The translations under genes were made by a program, and so were the position numbers. A stretch of DNA of 64,000 bases from Actinostola sp. cb2023 (taxonomy: Eukaryota > Cnidaria > Anthozoa > Actiniaria > Actinostolidae), in contig JAUJYZ010001326.1 in NCBI GenBank assembly GCA_033675265.1, positions 209,501-273,500 on the forward strand, given 5' to 3'. Under the pieces are notes generated by a model. That model was not told the origin of the DNA, did no database searches, and worked only from the letters and a program-made list of their open reading frames with translations. This document shows, piece by piece, positions 13,201 through 24,339 of the stretch (position 1 is its first letter; each line of letters starts with the position of its first letter).

Positions 13201-14466
13201 AATATGCCATTCCAGTATATATACATTCCATTAATATCATAAGTATGAATTATAAATAGTCATTCATGAGACAAGTAAATGTTATCATTTATTTCACCTG
13301 AAAATTCACCTGAAAAAGGAGACACTACGCTTTCACAGCTGATACTTTCACAGATTCACAAGTTTCGAAAATTCAAAAGTCATATTTTTAAACTCAGTAA
13401 TGATCGATTGTCAATTAGTTTATAATTTATATAAAGTAATAATAGAGTAATAATACAACTTATCACATACATCTTGTTGTACAAAGAATGATCAATAGTT
13501 TAATAATATGATGTGTATATATAATTTATCTAAGCTATATATGTTTTACATATATATGCATGCAGTTGTTTGCTGTCAAAGTCAAAGTGTTGAACTTAGC
13601 TTTTCTGTCTACCATATTTTTGTCAGGCTAACAATGCTTGTAACCAAATCTTTCATTTGCTTCATTAGCTTGTTGAACAATGAATGCCTGAAACTAACGG
13701 TAGAAATAATAAAGACAGTCATTCAAATAGGCCATATAACTTATAGCTATTCTAAAAATGTAAAAGAGTTTGATGTGACTGTTCAAGACACACTCACACA
13801 GTCATCAGATAGGTCAATCCAAATATATAATTGGCTTAAACTAGACCATTAGTCAGTAAAATGCATTTATCTGGACTTTTTATCTTTATTTATCGACAAA
13901 TAATTACAGGAAAACCTCTTTAGTATTTAAAATTGTTGTGGTACTTACAGATTTGCTAGAGAGTACGAGTAGAGATCGAAGCAAGTCATTTTATTCAAGT
14001 TATTCTCTTCCAATGCGCCTGAAAGACATGTAGAGGTTTGCCAAGCTGTTTCACCTGTACTTAATTTCTTACTTCAAAAATAGCTAAACAGTCTCTCTTA
14101 CCGGCATGAAAATGAATAAAAACACCAGAGTTTCTTGAGATCTTGTTCAAACACTGCAAACTCACAAGTCTCTTCGTGTTTCCCGCTCTTTTGTGCACAC
14201 GCGTCACGGACCAATCAGCAGCCGTATTTTAGTCATGTGATCGAAGACTGCTGACCATATAATTTGTGTCTTCATCAAAAATGGCTGCCAAACAGCAGTG
14301 CATGTGTGGTAAAAAGGCAGGAGTAAAAAGATAAACTTTTGTCTAAATTAGCAAAAAATACCAAGAGAAATTCTATGTAATAATCTTCAGTCTTCCAATA
14401 ATAAGAAGTCCAAAGTTCAATAGGAGAAAATCTTGGACAAATCCAGGCAAATGAACTGATGAGTTA
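13201..14466. other. No recognisable gene
   Basis: AT-rich interior of the 6.7 kb element. One 114-codon frame (13508-13852) resembles nothing I know and lacks coding-like composition. Confidence 0.5.
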
Positions 14467-14787
14467 TGCACCTATCATCGGTTATCCCCTGGGGGGGGAC
14501 CCCGGGCAAATACAGGTTTGCATGGGGACTTTTAGGGAGGTTTGAACGCTATTTCTCCCTGGGGGAGGGGAAAATGACGGAGATTTGTTGGATTTTTTTT
14601 AGTGTCATCAGAGAACTTGCGTGATGATACTAAAAACGGCTGCGAAGGAGGCTACTCTAGGAGGGGCATTTGTTTGTTCTATGTCCCCACTTACCAGGGG
14701 GGAAATTAACAACTTTGACAGGCCCTTTTGCAAAGTCCCCTCCCTTGCCCGGGGTCCCCCCCCAGGGGATAACCGATGATAGGTGCA
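14467..14787. mobile_element. 321-bp MITE, Harbinger-type TTA target duplication
   Basis: Inverted ends of about 42 bp beginning TGCACCTATCATCGG, flanked by TTA (14464-14466 and 14788-14790). A 3-bp TTA duplication is typical of PIF/Harbinger MITEs. The arms include an eight-base G run. Confidence 0.85.
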
Positions 14788-15144
14788 TTATGACTATCCA
14801 AGTATTAAAATTAAAGTGAGTATAATCTTAGTTTAATTGCTGCTGTTCAAGTGCATAGTTTTACCAAACATCTTTTTCAGATTTGGAATATATACCTAGC
14901 TACATGTACTTTTTTTTAGTGTAACTAAATTTGCAATTAAACATCTAACTGGGCATTTGGTTTTCGTGAGGTTGGACTCTATAAAATAGTATTTTTCTGG
15001 TAGAAATCTCCAATGATGTAACTTATCCCTTCCACCCTTTTTTCTGTGGCTCCCCCACTTCCTTGCATGTCTGAAATTATTGCTTGTATATTATTATATG
15101 GGGAAAACATTTTATAGGTTATTGAATTCTTTTAAGTCAGTAAA

Positions 15145-15650
15145 CATTTCAGTTGTTTCACATGCATGTGAAAATTCTCCAGTGACTTTCACATGCATTT
15201 TCACATGTTAATTCCAGTAAACATTTTTCACATGCATGTGAAAATTCTCCAGTGACTTTCACATGCATTTTCACATGTTAATTCCAGTAAACATTTTTCA
15301 CATGCATGTGAAAATTCTCCAGTGACTTTCACATGCATTTTCACATGGTATAATGTCAGTAAACATTTTTCACATGCATGTGAAAATTCTCCAATGGTTT
15401 TCACATGTATTTTCACATGGTATTAATGTCAGTAAACATTTTTCACATGCATGTGAAAATTCTCCAATGGTTTTCACATGTATTTTCACATGGTATTAAT
15501 GTCAGTAAACATTTTTCACATGCATGTGAAACTTATCCAATGGTTGTCACATGCAGTGTATATTTCACACCAAAAATTTCACATGTTATTTCACATGGTG
15601 ATGTTTTTCACATGTTTTTCCCATGCATTTCACATGTATTTCACACTGTT
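15145..15650. repeat. Right CACATG/CATGTG subterminal array
   Basis: About six units of 64-68 bp containing CAGTAAACATTTTTCACATG and inverted CATGTGA motifs. It forms the right flank of the 6.7 kb element and uses the same hexamer in a different unit from the left array. Confidence 0.85.
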
Positions 15651-16824
15651 GCTCCCAGTATACGTAGTGTACACTGGGTACCAGAGACCAAGAGGGGTCT
15701 GGGAGAGATTGGGGGGACTGAGAGAGAGGGTAGCTGGCACCCAGGGAATAACTCCCCAAAACTCCTTTACAAAAATATGTTATTATGACATCACTTATCC
15801 AACAGTGTTAAACATGATGTCACTTCACGCTGAACCCCCCTTTCAAAAATTCCTGCATTCGCCCTTGAAAACACATCTATGTATCATCAACCCATCAAGG
15901 CCGTAATTATTGTGGGCGACCGAGAGGAGCAAGCTAACATAATTTGACAAAAATCGGCCAGTGGCCTATACCACGACGCATGCGCAGCAGGTATGTAGTC
16001 TGGCTGCTGTTTTGGAGATTTAATTTGTGGACTTCCACTGGAATGTAAAGAATTCAAAAAATGCATACTCACGAGATTCAACAGAAGGTCAAACCGGTTA
16101 ATGCTATTTATAATAAATGCTATTTATAAGATAATGCTATTTATAAGATAATGCTATTTATAAGAATCCATTTGTAAGATCGTCTTTACTTTTTGGAGGT
16201 GTATTTTAGGGGCATCGCCATGTTTTGGTTCGTAAAATTAGTTCGCTTGAAGGCATTCACTTTGAAATTACGAAAGATCTTTGCCGAATGATTTTCCACA
16301 GATCGAACCTTCACCTTCGTTCAGGCATTTCAAGGCGTTCTTTATTCAAAGAATGATTATTTAACCTGTGATCCACTCAAGCACTATTCAAACCAGTTTG
16401 TTTAGCTAAAATCAGCACAGATTTGCCAAAATCCAACCTACTTTGGTCACCACACAACACGTCAGAATATTGTCAATAACTTATTATATAAATATTATAT
16501 AAACATAAAATAAAAATAATTTATTTATTCACGTAGAACACAAAAGAGCTTACAATAATTAAAACTCGTGAGAACGTGTACGTGCTAAAAAATCTAAAAT
16601 CTAATATTATAACAAGTATATACCTCTAATCTATAATTAATTCAATCACCACCCCTACCAACCCAATATAAATATACAATAAAAACCCAAACTACTATAA
16701 CTATATAATAGTATATAATAGTATTATTGAGTCAAATCTTGCTGAAAATTATACCAGAACTATAGCAATCATCACGGTGTAAGCCCAGTTATTCTGCTAA
16801 AATCAGTTTGAGCGATGCCCTCAC

Positions 16825-17396
16825 AGTTTAAAGTGTTACTTAGACGAAAATCGATCGAAGTTTAATTTTGCTGAAACTTCACTGAAATAATCTCAAAGAG
16901 CCATACAATTACTGGTTAATGTCTTTTCTCAAAATTCCTATGGGAAGTATTACATTTTTATGAATCTTTAGAAGTGTCAGTGAGGTCATCTACTCAACCA
17001 GCTTCGCTCCATCCACACATTTCTTTGTGTTTAGTTTCTTGAATTATTTTATTTCTATGAAGCTAAAAGTTTGGGTGAAGGTCAGTTTTCTTACATTATT
17101 TGTGCTTAGGATTGATTGTCTGACCAGTTGTCTTCAATGCAGAGCTGTTATCTCAACAAAACATTGAGATATTTTGACTCACAAAATACAAAGAAATGTA
17201 TGGAGTTGGGTTGAGTAGATGACATCACTGACACCTCTAAAGATTCATGAAAATATAGTACTTCCCTCTGGAATATCGAAAAAAGATTTTAACTAGTTAT
17301 TATTAGACCCTTGAAGAATTATTCAATGAAGTTTCAGCTAAATTAAACTTCGATCGATTTTCATCTAAGTACATGTAGCACTTTAAAATTAAACTT
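16825..17396. mobile_element. Foldback element with arms of about 190 bp
   Basis: The left arm (TTTAAAGTG, TTAGACGAAAATCGATCGAAG) is repeated in inverse on the right (CTTCGATCGATTTTCATCTAA, CACTTTAAA). The arms also share TCATCTACTCAACC in inverse orientation. The ends and target duplication are not sharp. Confidence 0.7.
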
Positions 17397-17693
17397 GTTG
17401 TGACCATTCAAAAATGGGAAAGGAATGCAGATTTTTTTTACATACTGTACGACTAGAATTCTGCTTCGGCCAGTGACATGGCGAGCTTAAACCTAAATAA
17501 ATCCTAGGAAAATCTCATAAGCCAAATTCACAGTCACACAGCTCTCATCAATGTTGAAAGCGTATTTGATGAAATTCATAGCGAATAGTCACCAATTATT
17601 GCTGAAATCCTTGATCATTTGCATTCACACACATGATGACATAATGTAGTATTAGAGTGTATTAGTATTAGTGTATTAGTATTAGTATTAGTA

Positions 17694-17846
17694 TTAGAGT
17701 GATTCCAATAAACCTGGGCACTACTAATTACATGTAGCTGTCAGTGTATATTAGATGCAAAGTAACAAAAGACAACAAAAGAGTGAGTGTCTAATAGTGT
17801 GTATTGGTGTAGTTAGTAATGCCCAGGTTTATTGGAATCACTCTAA
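17694..17846. mobile_element. 153-bp MITE
   Basis: A 26-bp perfect inverted repeat at the ends, beginning TTAGAGTGATTCCAATAAAC. No clear target duplication. Confidence 0.75.
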
Positions 17847-17931
17847 CTACTACCACAGGTAGCAGGAAACAAATTACAGAAATGCTCGTTTTGCCGGCTG
17901 TCGCACGCATTTGCTAACCTTTGGTTACCCC

Positions 17932-18560
17932 TAGTTTGATAACTTTAGAACACTTTGGGCTTCCTGTGGTATTCTTCGTGTTTCCGGTCCGAAAGCGAAA
18001 CAAAAACTCTGTGCAACGTTTGCACTAAATATCGCTATATAAACAATAAAAACAATAGAAATATCACTATGTAGTACTAAATAGCGCTATTTATGTTGCA
18101 CGGTTAAAGTGTTATCCCCTCGCAACATTTCTCGGTAATCCTCCAAATTCCCCCCAAAATGACTTGCAAAACTTTACAATTACAACCCAGAAAATGGGTC
18201 CTCAAAGAAGAGATTAAACAGTGGCACATATTAGATCAGTCTCCCGTCGGTGCCCGATCTATTTTACCGTGATTTGACCCTCTGAATTGACTTACAGCTT
18301 TCTTGGATTCACTGATTCTTGAGATCGATCAATGCAGAGCACTTTAATTAACCAAAATGGTTCAATTCAAACGTTCATGAACATTTATATTTGCTCGTGA
18401 ATCGGGCATAAATGTAAAATGATTCACTTACCCTGATTAAACGACTCTCAGTTTTAGATTTTCTCCCAAAACGTTTTGCAACGACAGAATTTAAGGCCCA
18501 ACTTCTTGGAAGTGGGGTTCTTGGAAGTGAGATATAACCATGACCTAATATGGTCTGGTA
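17932..18560. repeat. Dispersed repeat R, copy 1
   Basis: About 600 bp shared with 48121-48705 and 52866-53470. It starts near GATAACTTTAGAAC and contains GGGCTTCCTGTGG, CGGTCCGAAAGCGAAAC, a GTAGTACT/TAGCGCTATTTATG segment and GATTTTCTCCC, and ends near TTCTTGGAAGTG. There is no coding potential. The copies precede the Cys/His-ubiquitin-like-TerD units A and B, so the repeat may simply be part of the duplicated upstream region. Confidence 0.8.
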
Positions 18561-18569
18561 GAAAACGAA

Positions 18570-18735
18570 GAGAGCGGAGTGTGGAGTGTGGAGTGCGGAG
18601 TGCGGAGTGCGGAGTGCGGAGTGCGGAGTGCGGAGTGCGGAGTGCGGAGTGCGGAGTGCGGAGTGCGGAGTGCGGAGTGCGGAGTGCGGAGTGCGGAGTG
18701 CGGAGTGCGGAGTGAGGAGTGAGGAGTGCGGAGTC
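18570..18735. repeat. GGAGTGC heptanucleotide minisatellite
   Basis: More than 20 near-perfect tandem copies of a 7-bp unit. Open frames across it are artefacts. Confidence 0.95.
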
Positions 18736-18774
18736 ACCTTAGAAAATCATGGTGTGGTAGACTCTGCGTTTTCT

Positions 18775-19800
18775 ACCAAAGTGGAAAATGCAGAGTCCTA
18801 AAAATATTAAATCAACAAATTAAATGAAAACTTTTTAGCCTCCAAGTTCTTTCTTTCTTTTTTCTTTCTATGTCTGTTTTCTAACGTATGTTTCGTTCCG
18901 ATTGCAACGCAGGCCACAAAACCAGAATTCGTGATTAATATCAATATCACATACATTTCTCGGGTAGTAGGAGTGCATTTTAAAATATTTATTTATTGTT
19001 CGGGCCGAAGGGCCTCGAGCTGAGGAAAAAGTTTCGTTTTTCGCACTGCGCAGTCTCGTGCAGTTCACATCGTACAACGAGCACGACCGAATTCATTACG
19101 GTTACTTATCGGGAAATGTTCGTAGTCCTCGAGATATTTCGGACGGCACTAGTCACAAGTATTTTGCATAGACATCTGCAACAATGAAACATTCATCAGC
19201 CGATCAGAATCTCCTTAGCCTACGTGTCCACGTGCCTTTCCATGATAAGTCTTTTTTCTTGACAACATTTATTCAAATTTATGACCGTAGAACGAAGAGT
19301 AAGTCAAGATGGCGAGCGAAAACCAGAACGGTGGCAATAAAGACGACGTTTCGATCAATACTCTGATACAATTTCAAACTTTTTATTGTAAACACTTCCA
19401 TAAGCATAAATTGGACCGATTACTTGTTTTACTGTCGTGCGCACCTCAATTTTATTACTCTAACAACAAATGTCCATAAATGTTAGCATACTTACACAGT
19501 TTGCGGATCATACGATGCGACACTAAAAATACGCAATCAAAATATCGCCCTAAAGACTGTTTCTATTTTCTTTCTTTCTTTTTGAATATCGCATAGTAAT
19601 CGGTACCTATAAATAAATAGAGCTATTGAAGTGAATGACAGATCTCTGTTTATTTTGCAGTAGCTATAAAAATCGAGAGGGAGAGAGAAAGAGAAAGAAA
19701 GAAAGAAAAGCCATTGTATCTGAACTTGGAGGCTAAAAAGAACAGTTTTCATTTACTTTTTCATATATTTTTTTTAGGACTCAGCGTTTTCCACTTTGGT
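18775..19800. mobile_element. 1.0 kb inverted-repeat element at the edge of a BEL fragment
   Basis: The inverted arms are about 75-85 bp, beginning ACCAAAGTGGAAAA and including GAGTCCTAAAAA and TTTTTAGCCTCCAAGTTC. The interior contains TTTC-rich simple sequence and no recognisable gene. The right tip merges with the BEL coding sequence at its GPK codons, so the exact border is uncertain. Confidence 0.65.
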
Positions 19801-20340
19801 CCTGTGTAGTCAACTGATATTCTGTCATTGGCGAAGGTTGGACACACTCTTGCGGATGGAACTTGACGCATTAACTGAGTTCGGAGATCTTTGGTGAGGC
19901 ACGTCTGCATACTGTACATCGATGCGTTAGCTGTCTCACAATTCTGCGGGCCCCGATAATGTGAAAACGCTCTTGAAGTGATCCTAATAACAGCTTGGGC
20001 CCTGCATGACACATGCGTTTGTATTCCTGTTGAATGATGAGTGAGGCCAGATGGTCTTTGCCTTTGATTATCAGCGGATGTCTTGCTTGATAGTCGAGGC
20101 TTGATTGCGAGATTCTTCCTCCAACTCTGAGAAGACCATCTGAATCTAAGAATGGGTTGAGTGGTTGAAGCGAATCACCTTTGCCGAGCTGCTTACCAGA
20201 TTTGATGGTTTCTATTGCCTTTGGCAAGGCCTTGTGCTGCGCTTCCTTGAGGAGCCATGTTTCAGCCCTTTGAAGCTCGTCTACCGTCAGTGAGATATCC
20301 TTGAAGAGGTTTTGTCAGTACCCGTCATGCTGTGCGTACT
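19770..20340 (-). pseudogene. BEL/Pao retrotransposon pol fragment (integrase zinc-binding region)
   Basis: Reading on the minus strand gives DELQRAETWLLKEAQHKAL, LLRVGGRISQSSLDYQARHP, a zinc-binding region ending TVCRRAS, and after a one-base frame change LMRQVPSARV and VDYTGP. This order matches the H2C2 zinc-binding region and the start of the integrase core in BEL/Pao pol polyproteins. In the expected H-x(n)-HAG pattern one His appears to be Tyr (EYKRMCHAG). There is no LTR, protease or reverse transcriptase nearby, so this is a short decayed fragment. A MITE sits at its 5' side. Confidence 0.8.
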
Positions 20341-20387
20341 TGTCTAAAATACCGACGAAGTTGCTGCATCACGGAAAGTGATTAATG

Positions 20388-20523
20388 CACAGGGAGCCCA
20401 AGCATAAATTCGGTAAAAAAATAAATTTGGAAATAAAGTATTTTTCCCTATACACCTTTGTTGTCTGTTAACTTAACCTGCCTGGTGTTTTTCTCCCCTG
20501 AATTTATGCTTGTGCTCCCTGTG
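20388..20523. mobile_element. 136-bp MITE, CACAGG family, 7-bp target duplication
   Basis: Ends CACAGGGAGCCCAAGC and GCTTGTGCTCCCTGTG, flanked by ATTAATG (20381-20387 and 20524-20530). Same termini type and same 7-bp duplication length as the element at 52275-52517. Confidence 0.8.
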
Positions 20524-20567
20524 ATTAATGTAGATCTAAAGGCTGGCTATCATGTGGTACACGCAGG

Positions 20568-23274
20568 TAGGCACAGACAGATTCTGCTCAAAAATTCTTT
20601 AAAAGTTGCCCCAAAAAAACCTCAAAAGTTGCTCAAAAGTTGCTCAAATTTGAAAAAGTTGCTTCCCAGAATATAAAAAGTTGCTCCAAAAAAAAAAAAT
20701 GTTCTCACTCTTGTTGCCTGATTTATTGAAAAATGATAAAGAATCATGTTTCTAAACTCAACAGCTTCAAAAGATCAAGCAATTATTCTAAACACCATAT
20801 TGCATAATTATACTGAATCAATATGGTTGTATTAAAAAGAGACTCACTAGGCCGCCATTTTGTTGGCTTAGCAACATAGTGAGTCAAAAAATACATCCAT
20901 TTCCATTGGCTGTCTGGCTGAGCTAGAGATGTCTTAACAATATTTTCAATTGAATTGGGAGTTTGAAGTATCAAACTCATACGATATACAATAATAGCTG
21001 CTACTATTTTCGAACAAAAACTATAACAAATAAGAGGCTGACTGAGGCTCTTTAAGAAGTCCAAGCAGTAGCAGTGAAAATGTTCATGCCTTTCTCTGGC
21101 ACTCATTGTATCTTATCATTACAGATGCTTCAATATAGTCTTCTAAGGCATTGTCCTGCTGAGAAGACAGAGTGCTGAGTAAGCTGAAGACCCTCTCAGA
21201 AGCAGCAGAGCTGGGCTGAATGAGGAGTAACTTCCTAACAAGTGAAGCCCAGTGTGGGAGGGTGTGATGACGTGCTGCCCACCATGCCAGTTTCTGCTCC
21301 TCACTCAAGTCCACAATACCATCGGCAGCAGCAAGATAGGCCGGAAGCTCTGCTGCCAGGTTGGCAATGGTGTTATCATCCACAAAATGAAAATTCTTGA
21401 ATTCTTGGAGGGCTGCAGCATTAGGTATTAACAGTTGAACTTGAACTGGGCAACAAAGGCGTGCTACCTTGAATGCACGTACTATATTTCTGAACTGTAC
21501 GCTGAACTTAGCTTGAAAAAAGTTCAGTCCTGGCTGGATACATGCTTTAGCCTGAACAATCAATCTAGCTTGGAGGGCAGCATCACCATTGGCAATTTCT
21601 CTGGCAACAGCCAAGGTGCAAGGGTAGTGGCCTACCCCAACTGCTTGAGCAACAGCTGAAAGATGTTGATAGCATGAAAATATCAAGGGCCCGTCACCTT
21701 CGAGGTTGTATGTTGCCTTAACAAAATGAATACCAGCATCAACAATAGCAGCAAGCTCTAAGCGGAGATCTTGAAGGTCTTGAGGATTCTCAAAGATATC
21801 CAACAGATGTTGGCGGGTAGCAGGGGAAAGATTCACATTCTCTTCTAGAAACGGCAACACATCACCAAAATAGTCGGCCACCTGCTTGAGCACCTCCCAC
21901 TTACTCCACCAACGTGTATTGCTGTGGGACTTCATTGACTGTCCAGTTCTCTCCCTCCAAAGTAACTTCGCATTAAAACTATGAGCAAACAAACTCACCC
22001 AGTGTCGGAAAAATAAGTCCAGAATGCTAAAGTCAAAATGAGATCCGACATTATCAATTGTATGCGAGAAACATACAACATCCATAATATTGGGATAGAA
22101 GAATAGTAGTTGCCTTATGGCAAACCCATTTACTGAAGCACCATCTCGCATTGCAGCAAGTACCATGTCTGATCGAAAGTTGTGCTTAACAGCAATATTG
22201 GACATCAGTCTTTGGGCAAGTTCAGCCCCCTTCAGTGGCTTTGCAAGAATCTCCAGGCACACAAGGCGTTGTGTTGGCTTGAAATCCTCCTGGACATAAC
22301 GCACTACAATAGCAAGTGCTTCGCCAAGTCGTGCAGTACCATCGAATATAACCGACACTTCTTTAACTTCCTGAAGCTCGGCCTTGACTTTTTCTTGTTC
22401 CCTTGCCCAACACAGAAGGAATAATGTCTTTCATGTGAGTACTTGTAGTAAGACTATGGGCATACTTCTCAAAAAGAGGGCGCAAGACATCTATCTTGGA
22501 AATCGGTATGCCGGCCATAAGGAGTTTCTCAACTACTTCAAAACGAAAGACTCGCATATCTGATGGTAAAGTAGCCCCACTCACTTGCCTTTGCAGACAT
22601 TGCTCAATACTTTGGCATTTGGCCTTGTCCCTTTTAACATTGGCGATGCCATTCAAGTGTTTTTGGGACTGCACATGTTTCTTTACAGTGCTCTTCTTTA
22701 CGGCGACGATTTCGTGACATGCATCGCATCGTAGCTGCCCTTTGACACAAGCGAAGTGATGATCTGGATATTCCTTGATTCGGTCTTGAACCGAAGTTTT
22801 GGTCATTGGATTTGACATCCTACTTGCCTTGTACTTGCCAGATGTTCTAGCAACTTTACGTTCTTTCGAAATGGAAGCCCTTTCAGGTTCCGTCATCTCT
22901 GCCCCGTTTTCTCTAGCAATTTGAATAGGGTCCGCTTTCTTGCATGGCTTCCGCCATTTTGCTTTCAGCAATACCGGAAGCTGTTCTATATTTGGAATAT
23001 TAACACAGGATACCCAACGAGCAACGAGACATCCATATATGGAAGATACACCACAGGACACCCAACGAGACATCCATATATGATACACCACAGAAAATCG
23101 TGCTTATAGCAAGATTTTTCGTTCGGTGTTTGATTTGAAATGGCAAAATATATCAAAAATTGTCATTTTGGTAAAAGTTGCTCGGAAAATCTCAAAAGTT
23201 GCTCAGAATTGAAAAAGTTGCTCAAAATTGAAAAAGTTGCTCAAAAGTTGCCGAGCAGAATCTGTCTGTGCCTA
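20568..23274. mobile_element. Nearly complete hAT transposon
   Basis: The 22-bp inverted termini TAGGCACAGACAGATTCTGC are flanked by the perfect 8-bp duplication CACGCAGG (20560-20567 and 23275-23282), diagnostic of hAT transposition. Inside each end are repeated AAAAGTTGCTC motifs, probably transposase-binding sites. It encodes a hAT transposase with one frameshift (21084-23085). The target duplication spans the first four bases of an older CAGGGGC MITE. Confidence 0.92.
21084..23085 (-). pseudogene. hAT transposase, one frameshift
   Basis: The N-terminal part (22363 to about 23085) contains a BED/C2H2-like zinc finger (CDACHEIVAVKKSTVKKH, then H), followed by a segment resembling CGBP1-type hAT proteins. 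The C-terminal part (21084-22358) contains a long RNase H-like region (SVIFDGTARLGEALAIVVRY, then VVCFSHTIDNVG) and the hAT dimerisation domain (SSAASERVFSLLSTLSSQQ, then LEDYIEASVMIRYN). The two halves are joined by removing one base from a run of three G (minus strand) at about 22400-22402, giving a continuous LGKEQEKVKAEL. The true start is unclear; the first ATG-containing residues are repetitive and the confident coding begins near 22990. It could be a recently dead element or an assembly error. Confidence 0.88.
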
Positions 23275-23278
23275 CACG

Positions 23279-23438
23279 CAGGGGCATAGGCAGGGGGGGC
23301 CCAGGGTGCCTGTGACCCCCCTTCCTCTGGGTTTACTCTTTAAATTTATATGTTTGAGGATGGAGGAGGGAGGGGGAGGATTGGTGGTGAACGACATGGA
23401 GTATGACCCCTCAATGGAAAATCCTGGCTATGCCCCTG
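23279..23438. mobile_element. Right part of a CAGGGGC-type MITE split by the hAT element
   Basis: The ends CAGGGGCATAGGCAGG (first four bases lie at 20564-20567) and CCTGGCTATGCCCCTG are inverted. ACACG is directly repeated outside (left copy ending at 20563, right copy 23439-23443). The tips resemble hAT-type MITEs. The interior is G/C-run rich. Confidence 0.65.
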
Positions 23439-23443
23439 ACACG

Positions 23444-24339
23444 GTTGTTGCCGACCCCTCCCCTGCACTCCACAAACAAAAGGAAACTTTGCAAATCGAC
23501 AAATGCGCAAGATTGTGATTTCATTAAACTTCTGCAGTCGACATAATAATCACGGTTCACTGACGTACCGTATGTTTTTCAGTCATACGAAATCTGCTCT
23601 ACTCGCAGCTGTATGGTATTGCATATATATGAATACATAAGTAGTGACAGACAATGAAATGAGAAATGAAAGAAAATAATAGACATGGGATAAACGGCTA
23701 GGATATATAATCTCATTGATTCTAATGAAACACCTCGATACATGTCATATAATTCTGCTAAAGTATTCGACATTTCCATCACCCTTTGTGTGGTGGAATC
23801 CCAAATACCGGCAGTAAACAGGCCCCTAATACTACACCTGATACAATCAATCTATAACTCTAATACAACTATACCGGCAGTAAACAGGCCCCTATAATAC
23901 TACACGTACTGCATGGGAATACAATCAATCTAAGCTAACTTAATACTGCGATATTGTCTCCGACTACTGGTATTAAGCACATGCGTTTAGGCCATTCATC
24001 CAGCCTTCGTCGTGTCTCTTGCATTGTTTGCAGTTAGTCTTATCACAAACTAAGCCGATTAATAAACAGACATTTCATGTCTAACTGAGATTATATATAT
24101 GTATATACGATTATAATATACTATACGTCATTAATTAGAGTCGTTTACGTGGGAAACCTACACGGAGTACACGGTACGGATTTAGGGTCACGGTGCGGAA
24201 TTGAAGCCATCTATTCAACAGCACGAACCGTAGCGTAACTACTTCCCCGGCAGTCATGCGAAAACGACTCTATTTGGTTATGGACTTGTGATACGAACAT
24301 TGTTCCTAAATAGCGAGTCTTGTAGACTTGGAAACTAAA
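23444..24339. other. Non-coding spacer
   Basis: AT-rich. A segment ACCGGCAGTAAACAGGCCCC is duplicated directly at about 23811 and 23873. No gene seen. Confidence 0.5.

Larger units (their letters stand above)
8992..15660. mobile_element. 6.7 kb TIR element with CACATG-rich subterminal arrays
   Basis: The ends are inverted repeats of 23 bp beginning TACTGGGAGCAACAGTG, flanked by TAC (8989-8991 and 15661-15663). Block 2 has an approximate empty site near 47910, reading ctcccctac then ctgggtacc. Inside each end are arrays dense in CACATG/CATGTG motifs in both orientations. I see no intact transposase. A 3-bp target duplication with dense subterminal repeats is reminiscent of CACTA/EnSpm elements, but the tips are not CACTA, so the superfamily is uncertain. 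It contains the Harbinger element (9422-13078) and a MITE (14467-14787). Confidence 0.7.
15891..17931. other. Block 1-specific insertion region, no gene seen
   Basis: Block 2 passes directly from the equivalent of 15890 to the equivalent of about 17935 (near 48110-48125), so about 2 kb here is extra. It holds a 21-bp tandem repeat (16095-16165, ATAATGCTATTTATAAG units), the foldback element at 16825-17396 and the MITE at 17694-17846. I see no coding sequence. Confidence 0.5.
1..18560. repeat. Segmental duplication, block 1
   Basis: This segment is colinear with about 42120-49150. Shared pieces, in order, are the sequence downstream of the repeat exon (about 20-215), the repeat exon (219-8171), its upstream region (8172-8640), the stretch around 8828-8990, a piece at 15664-15890 beginning with CTGGGTACC, and the dispersed repeat at 17932-18560. 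The shared pieces are interrupted by insertions private to this block, above all the 6.7 kb element at 8992-15660 and about 2 kb at 15891-17931. The two blocks flank the RNF213-like gene and have the same orientation, which suggests tandem duplication of a larger unit. The end points are estimates by eye. Confidence 0.75.

Noticed and set aside
13508..13852. 114-codon plus-strand frame
   Set aside because: No recognisable domain, AT-driven composition, and location inside a transposon without other coding sequence.
17932..18560. Repeat R as a Helitron2 copy because of its GGGCTTCCTGTGG motif
   Set aside because: The shared sequence begins upstream of that motif and no hairpin plus CTAG is found at the other end.
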